In this document: piece by piece, positions 56,241 to 64,000 of the stretch
How the letters are laid out: the number at the start of each line of letters is the position of its first letter
How positions within the stretch are numbered: position 1 is the stretch's first letter
Assembly (NCBI GenBank): GCA_006503475.1
Contig: RSEH01000151.1
Coordinates: 54,302 to 118,301 of the forward strand
Origin: Stentor roeselii
Lineage: Eukaryota > Ciliophora > Heterotrichea > Heterotrichida > Stentoridae
Length of the DNA stretch: 64,000 nt
Direction: 5' to 3'
The notes under the pieces: generated by a model
What the model saw: the letters and a program-made list of their open reading frames with translations, nothing else
Database searches by the model: none
What the model was told of the DNA's origin: nothing
Made by a program: the position numbers and the translations under genes

Positions 56241-57971
56241 ATGGATAAAGTTGAAGAATTTTTTATAGGTTTTTTAGGGATTTTCTTTGATCTGAGGAAA
56301 AATTCTGTTTTTTTTTATGATGATGAGAAGAAGATCGAATGGAAACTTGAAGATAACCTAGTGATTAATTATCTCTTCGATAAGACTTTCTATTCAATTT
56401 ACCTTCACAACTACCTAAACTCTCTTCTAATCACTGGATTCAATCAAACATTATCCCTTCTGCATCTCTCTGAAAACAAAACAATCTTCCAAACAAAAAC
56501 TTCAGAAATCTTATCAAAATCAATTCAAGTCTCCAACAACTTTTTAGTCTACCCAACCCCAAGTCACGATTTAGTTCTTTACAACCTTTTAACTCTTTCC
56601 TCATCAAGGACCTTCTCAGGTCATCACTCAGAAATTCAAAAGTCTTATATTCAAAGCGAGATTCTTTTTTCTCTAAGCAAAGACCTAATCATTTGGAACT
56701 TTTCCGGCGAGGTGGTCTTAAAACTATCAAAAAATAAAATAATCGACTTCTGTGTTTGCAACAAAATGATTTTCCTTGTCTGCTGCTCAGGCACCAAGGT
56801 TTCAGTCTGGGACTTGAAAAGTGGAAAAGAAGTGATTTTTTATCCAGGGTGCCTTGTGACTCAAGCTTTAACCGCTGAGGACTTTTTAGTTCTTTCACAT
56901 CATGAAGTCCCGATGAACAACTGGCATAGAGTTAAAAGAAAATTTTCTACTTTAGATGTTGTTGATGTTAAAAGTAAAGAGCTTGGAGTTCGACTTGCTT
57001 TTGAGAAAGATAGAAAAATTTTAGTACATAAGGGAAAAATTGTCTTTGTTCATCAAGAAGTTTGTTCTTTGTGGGAAATGAGAAAAATTCCGGTACTTTG
57101 GGAAGGTGTTTCAATGACTGCATTTTTTCAGAAGGAAAACTTGGCGATTGTCGGGTCTAGTGAAGGAGCTGTTTATTTTTTTGATTTAAATAGTTTTGAA
57201 CTCTGTTGTGATAAAGACGTTCATGAGGCTGAAATATTTCAAATAGAAGTCATTGATGAACTTATCATTTCAGCTGGTTTTGACGAAAAAATCATTGTCA
57301 GTTCCTTGAATGGCTTGAATCTTGTTCTTGAAATTTCTGAACCTGGACTTTGCAGATTCGTTCTTCAAAAGTCAGAAGTTTTGACTCTTTCTTGCAATGG
57401 AAATCTTCAGGTTTGGAATTTAACTGACGGGTCTTTAGTAAAGACGATCACTATAAATGTGCTTAACACTCAAAGTCACTTTAATGGTGTCTGTCTTTTT
57501 GATGAAACTTTGATCGTCACTTCGAAAAAAATGGGAGTTCTTGTTGATGGCGTCAAGGAACATGAAAGGCTTTCAGGTCTTAAGCCCAGTTGTTTGGCCA
57601 GTCTTGGAAAATTTTTTGCTGTTGGATGCTGTGATGGACCTATTTTTTATTGTGACTTGAAAGGCTCTAATGTTTCTAGTATTCTTGAGAATAAAGATGA
57701 AATTAAAAGTTTGAGTTTTCATCATGATGGAAAATTTTTGATGTACTCGGTTTCCAATGTTTTTAGGATTTGGAGCTTTGGGATTAGAAGACATGTTTTT
57801 AACTTTGAAGCGAAATTTGCATCTTTTGTTCAGGGGATTGGGATTAAGTGTTGCTTTTGTAGCTTTGATTTTAAAATTAAGGTGTTGGAGATTAGAAAGG
57901 AAGATATGGCGAATGTTAGTAGGAAGATGAGATTTTTGATGATGTTTAAAAGGAAATTTAAGATTATTTGA
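56241..57971 (+). CDS. WD40-repeat protein, 576 aa
   Basis: Complete ORF from ATG 56241. Degenerate WD40 blades occur throughout: LFSLSKDLIIWNFSGEVVL, VSVWDLKSGKEV, LQVWNLTDGSLVKTI, HHDGKFLMYSVSNVFRIW. Most lack the full GH...WD signature, but spacing and strand pattern fit two seven-bladed propellers or one large one. The last residues are basic (FKRKFKII). No other domain is seen. A scaffold in a larger complex is likely; which one is unknown. Confidence 0.75.
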   Translation: MDKVEEFFIGFLGIFFDLRKNSVFFYDDEKKIEWKLEDNLVINYLFDKTFYSIYLHNYLNSLLITGFNQTLSLLHLSENKTIFQTKTSEILSKSIQVSNNFLVYPTPSHDLVLYNLLTLSSSRTFSGHHSEIQKSYIQSEILFSLSKDLIIWNFSGEVVLKLSKNKIIDFCVCNKMIFLVCCSGTKVSVWDLKSGKEVIFYPGCLVTQALTAEDFLVLSHHEVPMNNWHRVKRKFSTLDVVDVKSKELGVRLAFEKDRKILVHKGKIVFVHQEVCSLWEMRKIPVLWEGVSMTAFFQKENLAIVGSSEGAVYFFDLNSFELCCDKDVHEAEIFQIEVIDELIISAGFDEKIIVSSLNGLNLVLEISEPGLCRFVLQKSEVLTLSCNGNLQVWNLTDGSLVKTITINVLNTQSHFNGVCLFDETLIVTSKKMGVLVDGVKEHERLSGLKPSCLASLGKFFAVGCCDGPIFYCDLKGSNVSSILENKDEIKSLSFHHDGKFLMYSVSNVFRIWSFGIRRHVFNFEAKFASFVQGIGIKCCFCSFDFKIKVLEIRKEDMANVSRKMRFLMMFKRKFKII

Positions 57972-58654
57972 GAACTAGGATGAAAGATTTAGATTTTAGA
58001 GATATTTTAATTCTTGAGGGATAGTTTAAGTGGATGTTTTAGATAAAGATGAATATTGCAATAAAAAAAATCAAACTACTTATAACTCACAAGGAAAAAA
58101 TATCAGTTCGATATTTCGACCAAGACCTTAAATCACAGAAAGTAATCGATTTCATTTGCCATTTAAGATTCCAGATATATTTAGCTACTTCAGATTAGCT
58201 TTTAATCGCATTTTCAATAATTTGAGTGATAGTTGTTAAATTTTTCAGAAAAAATTATTGTTAGGATTAGATACAATTTTAGATAGAGAAATTATAATTG
58301 AAGATTAATGTGCTTCAATATTAAAGGTTTCATATTCATCTTAAATTGAAAATAAAATTCATCTCTAAATCAACTTTCTCTATCAATAGGAAGTACTTTA
58401 AACTAGCCAAATTAAGTTGTTTTAGATCTAAAATTTCCAAATTTCCTTGAAACTCTGATATTTTTTGACTTCTGAATAAATGCTCTTTGCTAATCATATG
58501 ATTAGAAATTTCTTATCTTGATTTAGATCATGCAATCATCCTTTAAACACTCAAATATTTCAATATCTTTTATCTATTCAATTGGTCAGGATTGAGAAAT
58601 ACTTTAAATGTATAAGAAGTTTCACAATTTGTAATTTTAGTTGCTTCAGCTGTT

Positions 58655-58672
58655 CATATATGATCATATATG
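58655..58672. repeat. Perfect 18-bp palindrome
   Basis: CATATATGATCATATATG equals its own reverse complement. It lies alone in the AT-rich gap, far from both genes. Confidence 0.6.
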
Positions 58673-59167
58673 TAGTTTTTCTCTATATTTTCAATTTTTA
58701 TGTGTATTTATTGCTGAAAACTAGTTGTTGATTATTTACATTGAATTCTTAAAATTAAGTACTTTTTTTACTATTTATGATGCTAATAACATTTCAGAAA
58801 AATTATCTAGTATAACTTTTCTGAAATTGTGATAGAGAAGGAAAACTTAATGATATTATTATCAATCACTTATCTGTAAATTGATGAATGATATTAATTA
58901 TAATATCAACTTTTATAAATATACGATAGTATACTTTTCAGAAATATAAACAATTAAATATTAAAATCATTTTAAAGGAGGTTTTTAGCTTATCGCTCAG
59001 ACAAAAGTGTAATTACCTACAGAACTTAAATTGTGTCTTGAAATTTAATCTGGACAATCTTGAATTAAGTGAGTCTACTTAGTATTTATATATAAATAAA
59101 TAGATTAAAACTGTTTAGACTTCCATATGAACTACCATTATATAATTCTATCAGTCGATTTTTACCC

Positions 59168-59192
59168 AGAGTCAGATACAACAACTGACTCT
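59168..59192. promoter_or_regulatory. Perfect 8-bp hairpin upstream of receptor paralogue B
   Basis: AGAGTCAG, a 9-nt loop, CTGACTCT. It is followed directly by the palindrome CTTTCTAAAGAAAG (59191-59204). It lies 312-336 nt upstream of the ATG at 59504. Confidence 0.45.
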
Positions 59193-59355
59193 TTCTAAAG
59201 AAAGGGCCTCTGAATCTTCTAAGAGCGTGAAACAGTGAAGAAGTACTTGGAGCTCTAAGATGGAATTTCCTTTTAGCGGTATTTAAAATATTTTTAGGGT
59301 GTAACTCAGTACATTTGTTTAAAAGAGTAAGCCTGACGATTTACCATACCCCAAT

Positions 59356-59427
59356 AGGGCTAAAACTGTTATAAATAGATTAAAGCATAATGGACCTACG
59401 GTTTCTGCCTTGAAACCACTCAAACAC
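59356..59427 (+). promoter_or_regulatory. Upstream motifs shared by the two receptor paralogues (copy B)
   Basis: AGGGCTAAAACT (59356-59367) and AAACCACTCAAACAC (59413-59427) occur in the same order and nearly the same spacing from the ATG as at the other paralogue. Confidence 0.55.
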
Positions 59428-59503
59428 TTAACCTTTAAATATAAAACCACTTTCTAAATTAATTCAAATTTTTGATCTAATCTTTGCATTTGTATTCCAA
59501 TAA

Positions 59504-62500
59504 ATGCTTTTTTTCATATTTTGTGTGAAAAGTCTCGCACAATCACTGGAATCAGCACTTTTAGTCTACGGTCCAAAGACTCCGATAGGATTAAAATCAA
59601 GTTTCAACAATACCCTTTCCCTATTTCTGCCAAGTAATTTTGACTCCTTTGACCTACCTGAAATGGACTTTCTTTCTTTCATTCTTGACATCTCCCTTGA
59701 CCCAAATCTGTTCCCTATTCTTGACTCAATTTCAAGTACCTTAAAAATCCCTTATCTTACAATAACTAAGACCTTAGACTTCCAATTCTCATCTCAAAGA
59801 TTTTCCATTTTGCCACCATGTAAAATAGAGGCCAAGGCTTTAATCTCTTTGATAAAATTTTTTGAATGGAAAAATTTTTCAATTCTTTCGTCAAGTAATG
59901 AGGAAAATTTAAAGATTGTTGAATTTTTAAGTAATTCATTCGCAGATTCCCAAATGAAAAAATATATTTATGATAGCAAAATTACTGAAAGGAATTTAGA
60001 TACGATGATTAAAAGATTCATTAAAGCAACGGGCGTTAAAAATATAGTTATTTTAGATCAAGGAGAATCTTTAGAGGTTTGTGTAAGGCTATTGAAGTTA
60101 AGGAAATTAGAAGAATATGGAAATTACTTTTTGTTTGGGTTAGGAAATTTTAATACTGAAATTGAAGGTTCTGTCGAAATAGCTTTTGAGGTAGGATATG
60201 ATGCAAATTCTATTGAACAATTTTACACGAAAATCATCAATTTTATTATAAATCAACTCACTACTTTTACTTTTGAAGATTTCAATAAAATCTGCAATCA
60301 GAACATTTGTCTTCAAGAAATTTTTGTCCTGAATGTGAAAAATGGGAAAAAACAAAAAGTTGGAAAATTAAAAGAATCTTTACTAATAACAGAAGATATC
60401 GTCTTTCCTGGAAATAATAAAAATAAAACAACTGAAAATCTTAAGAAAAAGTTGCCAATAATGATAGCTAATGGAACTTCAGAGGCAAATAACATTTCTA
60501 TTTCGAAACCTTCTTATATATTTAAAGGAGCTCATTATGCTGCTGAATTAGAAAATTTGGATAAAGATCTTGAAGGTTTTGAGTATGTGTTTATTCCAAC
60601 AGACTGTGGAAATCTTTACTATGACTTACCATGGTGCATCTCATGCTTATCAAAACACTCCAAAAATCTAGGTCTCGCCTTTATATCTGGATTATTTACT
60701 GAATCAGGCTTAGCTCATTATTTGAGTCTTAAAAATTTGAATATAACTATTCCTCAAGTATCAACTTTATCCTACTTAACATCTATGAACAACAAAACAG
60801 CTTATCCAGAGTTCTTGAAAATGACTGGGAATACAAATAACATTTTTTATAATTCACTTTTTATGTATAAATTTTTCAAATGGAATGACATTATTGTGAT
60901 TTCAGGTAATGACACTTTTGATAGAATGCGTTTCGAAATTCTTTCTAGTTATTATGAAAAAATGGGTTTAAAAATAATTAATCCTTCTGAATATCGATTT
61001 ATTCCATCAAATTATACAAGAGATGATTTTTCTAAGTTCAAATACATTTTTGAATATATAAGAGACACAAATTGCAGAGTGATGGTAATATTAATCAACT
61101 CACCTGGACAGTTACTCGAAGGACTTTATGATGTTGGTCTCAGAAGAGGAGATCTCGTATTAATCCTATCCATTGTAACCTTTTATTACTCGGACAACGA
61201 AAAAAATGAAATTTTCAGAAAAAAACAATTGGAAATTTTAGAAGGTAGCCTTGTACCTGGATCATTAGAGTACCAGACACCTTTTGGACAAAAAATCGAA
61301 TCAGAATTAAGGAAAAGATATTTTCCGATAATAAACATGTGCAATATGTTTGATTCTTTTATGGTAATAAGTAATGGTATCAAATATCTGATGAAAAAAG
61401 GAGAAGACTTCGAAGATCCCTTTCAATTAATTGAAGCTATGAGAAATCAAAGATTTGCTGGATGCTCTGGAGATGTTTTCTTTAAGCAAAATGAAAACTC
61501 AAGAGCTATGGAGTTGGCTATTTACTATCAGGTTGTAATAAACAAAACCAAAAATGATATAGACTTTAACTTGTTTCTTGCATTCAGCAAGTTTTCTGTT
61601 TTAGCTTCCCGAATGATCAATGAACCAGTCTGGGCTACAGGTGAAACATCCTCTCCATCTAACTACAGACCAATTAGTGGGTGTGTTTATTCAAAACATA
61701 AACAAAGGTCGAAATACGGACTACTTCTACTTCATATTCTCTCAATCATCCTCTTGATAATCACTATCATCGTTGCATATTTCTCTCAGAAGTTTTTTGA
61801 TAACCCTATCCCAGAATTAGAAAGTAAGACACTTCCGAGCTACCAAGACGTTATTTATCAACTTTTCTTTATTTGCCAATTTTTTCAAACCTTGTCATTG
61901 GATCCTCAGATCGGGATCATTAGCAGCATTTCAAGAAAGTTTAACTTTTTTGCAGGGTTCGATTTAGCGACTTTTTATGACTTTAAAAACAATCAATTTT
62001 GGATTTTTCATATGTGGCTTATTTTACTCACTTTGATATATTCTTTTACTGTTGTTTTTTCTATAGTTATAATCAAAAAATTCAAAAAAGTTCTTCGATA
62101 CTTAGAACTAGTCATTGAAAACGCTTTACCGTTTCTTGGTCACATCGGATTCATGCCTTTTATTTTGATGTTAATGAATATTTATAGATGTGAAGAAGGA
62201 CTGACAAACAAAATATCTGATTCATTTTTATCAAAAGACTGTTCAACATATTGCTATGAGGGAAAACATTTGAATTACGTAATCGTCTCAAGTATCTCCT
62301 TATGTTTGTTTCTGATAATATCAACTTTTCTTAGACCTTTTTGGCAAACGATCCAAGTAGGTCTAAGACTAAGGACAACCCCGAAATATTTATCAGTTTT
62401 AAGCGTTTGTCAGTTATTACTTGTGCTAATTAAAGTCAACTTAGAACCGTATAGTAAAATTGCGAGTGGTTATTTTCAAAGCGGAGTTTTATTTTGTTTG

Positions 62501-62887
62501 GCTGTCATCACCTTGAGAATGAAACCATTCAATTACGAAAAAATATCTGGATATCAAATAACTGGTCTTTTAATGAGCTTTTGGGCAATCTTTATCAGTA
62601 CAACATTTGAAATGATACCATCAGGGAAGTTTTCGATTTTGGCTTTATTGATTGGATTGTGTTTAATTTTTGTGACAGGTTTGAAGGTCTCTGAACAATC
62701 AAGAGAGGTTTTTATCACTGATGAACCGAATCTTATCCCAGATTTGATTAAATTTCAATTCAGCCAAGAGATAAATCGTATTGAACCTGAATCCAAATAC
62801 AGAGTAAAGGAGCGTAGTGAGAATAGTGAGAATAGTGAAAATAGTGAGAATAGTTTTGTCAATCATTCAATAACAATTATTAGTTAG
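59504..62887 (+). CDS. Receptor-like protein: two periplasmic-binding folds plus polytopic membrane domain (paralogue B)
   Basis: 1127 residues, colinear with paralogue A at 23084-26521. The signal peptide is MLFFIFCVKSLAQSLES. Two type I periplasmic-binding folds (about 15-290 and 310-700) are followed by 8-9 membrane segments from about 743 (YGLLLLHILSIILLIITIIV, WIFHMWLILLTLIYSF) and the Cys motif SKDCSTYCYEGKHLNY with MKPFNYEK. The tail differs from A by a four-unit Ser-Glu-Asn repeat. The two genes lie on opposite strands and point outward, about 33 kb apart. The gene and its flanks are AT-richer than the intervening genes. Confidence 0.87.
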   Translation: MLFFIFCVKSLAQSLESALLVYGPKTPIGLKSSFNNTLSLFLPSNFDSFDLPEMDFLSFILDISLDPNLFPILDSISSTLKIPYLTITKTLDFQFSSQRFSILPPCKIEAKALISLIKFFEWKNFSILSSSNEENLKIVEFLSNSFADSQMKKYIYDSKITERNLDTMIKRFIKATGVKNIVILDQGESLEVCVRLLKLRKLEEYGNYFLFGLGNFNTEIEGSVEIAFEVGYDANSIEQFYTKIINFIINQLTTFTFEDFNKICNQNICLQEIFVLNVKNGKKQKVGKLKESLLITEDIVFPGNNKNKTTENLKKKLPIMIANGTSEANNISISKPSYIFKGAHYAAELENLDKDLEGFEYVFIPTDCGNLYYDLPWCISCLSKHSKNLGLAFISGLFTESGLAHYLSLKNLNITIPQVSTLSYLTSMNNKTAYPEFLKMTGNTNNIFYNSLFMYKFFKWNDIIVISGNDTFDRMRFEILSSYYEKMGLKIINPSEYRFIPSNYTRDDFSKFKYIFEYIRDTNCRVMVILINSPGQLLEGLYDVGLRRGDLVLILSIVTFYYSDNEKNEIFRKKQLEILEGSLVPGSLEYQTPFGQKIESELRKRYFPIINMCNMFDSFMVISNGIKYLMKKGEDFEDPFQLIEAMRNQRFAGCSGDVFFKQNENSRAMELAIYYQVVINKTKNDIDFNLFLAFSKFSVLASRMINEPVWATGETSSPSNYRPISGCVYSKHKQRSKYGLLLLHILSIILLIITIIVAYFSQKFFDNPIPELESKTLPSYQDVIYQLFFICQFFQTLSLDPQIGIISSISRKFNFFAGFDLATFYDFKNNQFWIFHMWLILLTLIYSFTVVFSIVIIKKFKKVLRYLELVIENALPFLGHIGFMPFILMLMNIYRCEEGLTNKISDSFLSKDCSTYCYEGKHLNYVIVSSISLCLFLIISTFLRPFWQTIQVGLRLRTTPKYLSVLSVCQLLLVLIKVNLEPYSKIASGYFQSGVLFCLAVITLRMKPFNYEKISGYQITGLLMSFWAIFISTTFEMIPSGKFSILALLIGLCLIFVTGLKVSEQSREVFITDEPNLIPDLIKFQFSQEINRIEPESKYRVKERSENSENSENSENSFVNHSITIIS
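62816..62851 (+). repeat. 9-nt tandem repeat coding Ser-Glu-Asn
   Basis: Four units of agtgagaat (third unit agtgaaaat) in frame near the end of paralogue B. The paralogue A tail is also Asn/Glu/Ser-rich but has no clean repeat. Confidence 0.85.
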
Positions 62888-63631
62888 AGTTTAGTTATTA
62901 TTCCACAATCTCATTAAAAATAAACCATGATAATAAATCATTCAAAGTCACTCTGGTATAACTGTCAATAGATTCAATTAATTATTTATTATTCATGATT
63001 TTAATGAATCAATAACTAAAGTCTTATCTTTATTGTAATCAAACCGAACTGCATCTCCAGAAATATTTACATCTTTCAAGATATAAAATTCATCAGCTGC
63101 TACACCCACAACAAATGCTGCGATATTAATCCTATCAACTTATATATTATTAAAAGCAGATTTGGCAGTTTGTGTCTAGAACTGGGGTCAAACAGTAATT
63201 GGACTTATTTTATTTATCTATTCAAATGACTTCAGGTGCTTTTATTATTATAATCTTTGTAGATCTCTTTTTAACTTTTATAACTGGGTAAATTAATTAT
63301 GTAGGCTGAAGATTGAAAAGTTTGTTAGTTTATTTGGGTTAAGCTTTATTCAATCAATTATTAATAAACCTCCTTTTATAACAACAGCTCACACTAATCA
63401 TATTTAAAACATCCATCATTAAAATTTCGCCTGTCTCTGAAATCTTAAACTTTTCATTAAAAAATGATTGAAGCAATCTCACACTAATCAAACAATAAAA
63501 AATAAAATATTCTCTAAAAAGTCATATATCTAAGCCACCTTATCTTAATAATTAAAATATTCCAACTTAAATTATAAAAAACTTGTGTGTTTACTAAAAT
63601 CCTGAACTTTCAAGCCAATTTCTTAACTTAC
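62888..63631. other. AT-rich intergenic region with one gene relic
   Basis: 744 nt between receptor B and the edge gene. Apart from the relic at 62993-63139 nothing is recognised. Confidence 0.5.
62993..63139 (-). pseudogene. C-terminal relic of a secreted-enzyme-like gene (possibly GH31)
   Basis: 48 codons between an in-frame TAA and a TGA encode VDRINIAAFVVGVAADEFYI... then DVNISGDAVRFDYNKDKTLV, clearly protein-like beta-strand sequence without a start. No ATG and no 15-nt intron acceptor precede it. The strand pattern resembles the last beta-sandwich of alpha-glucosidases (GH31), but this likeness is weak. It is probably a leftover of a deleted gene, or the last exon of a gene whose front is not recognisable. 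Confidence 0.3.
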
Positions 63632-64000
63632 TTAAACCTTCTGTTCTTCACAAACTCGAGTTCCTAGGCCGTATTTTAAAACAGTTTTCATTAAAAACAA
63701 CGTCTTTGGTCTTGAAGTCTTTCCTTTATTCACAGCGAAATCCTTGATAAACTGCGGATATTGTATCTGTGAAAGTGCATTAGGAATAGAAGAGTTCAAA
63801 CTTCCTTTCGGTTTCTTCTCAATCAGAATATTTTGCAATTCGACACTAAATTTTTCCCATTATCTTTCGAGGAATTGATTTGACTGTTCAAATTTCTAAT
63901 AGTTTTTGAAGTTTTTCTAGCTCCAGGGTTATTCATGAAATTAGGAAGCTCCGCAAGTGCTTTTCCAGTTTCAAGTTTTATCTGATTGACGTTAACAATA
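63632..64000 (-). CDS. Partial basic hypothetical gene with a frame break
   Basis: The last 68 codons (LQNILIEKKPKGSLNSS... to EEQKV) lack an ATG, the frame opening with a TTG at 63838 and running back to a TAA just upstream. A second frame is open from the window edge and encodes ...NNPGARKTSKTIRNLNSQ and SKDNGKNLVSN before TGA. The two frames overlap by about 37 nt and differ by -1. Both have the same Asn/Ser/Lys-rich character, so they are probably one protein. No 15-16-nt intron joins them; a 29-nt GT...AG stretch would. The overlap holds the heptamer A AAT TTA in phase. Function unknown. Confidence 0.45.
63847..63853 (-). other. Slippery heptamer AAATTTA in the frame overlap
   Basis: In the gene direction A AAT TTA with the reading phase X XXY YYZ. 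A -1 slip here continues directly into the downstream frame (AGT GTC GAA TTG). AT-rich DNA makes chance occurrence quite possible. Confidence 0.3.

Larger units (their letters stand above)
57972..59503. other. Long AT-rich intergenic region (1.5 kb)
   Basis: It precedes receptor paralogue B and mirrors the 1.5-kb region before paralogue A. Notable sites are an 18-bp palindrome (58655-58672), a hairpin (59168-59192) and the shared promoter motifs (59356-59427). The stretch 59160-59420 is richer in G+C than the rest. No ORF or known RNA gene is recognised. Confidence 0.6.

Overview
The window looks like macronuclear DNA of a heterotrich ciliate, most probably Stentor. It is AT-rich, with densely packed genes that are nearly all single uninterrupted ORFs. 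TAA, TAG and TGA all act as stops, and long conserved proteins such as the kinesin, chitin synthase and Cdc14 read through in the standard code. This argues against ciliates with reassigned stops. Two introns can be deduced and both are exactly 15 nt, GT...AG (2812-2826 and 45315-45329), the size known from heterotrichs. Perfect TAACACCC repeats, the heterotrich telomere unit, occur just upstream of two genes. The species itself is an inference.

Layout. 1-3276: 3' part of a cysteine-rich polytopic membrane protein, followed by a small basic protein. 4087-6432: chitin synthase whose 5' end is tandemly repeated upstream. 6864-9506: a USP-like protein without a recognisable active site, and an EF-hand-like protein. 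9518-15828: tail-to-head minus-strand run of LRR protein, two tandem class 3 lipases and an unknown protein. 16141-22580: mitochondrial carrier, degenerate pyruvate kinase, two proteins of uncertain role (one with a dynein-stalk-like segment) and a CFAP119/C1a-32-like axonemal protein. 23084-26521 and 59504-62887: a pair of large receptor-like paralogues facing outward, each with a long AT-rich upstream region. 28026-35202: Cdc14, PHO80-type cyclin, HSF, B-box-like zinc protein, GET2/CAML-like membrane protein and an ankyrin-TKL kinase. 35740-39531: a third receptor of the same architecture. 39713-45432: Ubl plus chromo-barrel protein, EGF-TM microprotein, Rpf2, kinesin-1 and a MYST acetyltransferase with a short first exon. 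45651-57971: propeller, RCC1, coiled-coil and ciliary proteins. 62888-64000: a gene relic and a partial gene with a frame break.

The gene set mixes housekeeping and cell-cycle functions with ciliary parts and surface receptors. There is no sign of operons by function, yet several same-strand neighbours are only 14-29 nt apart and most convergent pairs end within 0-37 nt of each other. No tRNA, rRNA, CRISPR or transposon was found.

The least described elements are the tandem periplasmic-binding-fold receptors with about 8-9 membrane segments and their conserved upstream motifs, the telomere-unit promoter motifs, the repeated chitin synthase 5' end, and a possible -1 frameshift site at the right edge.
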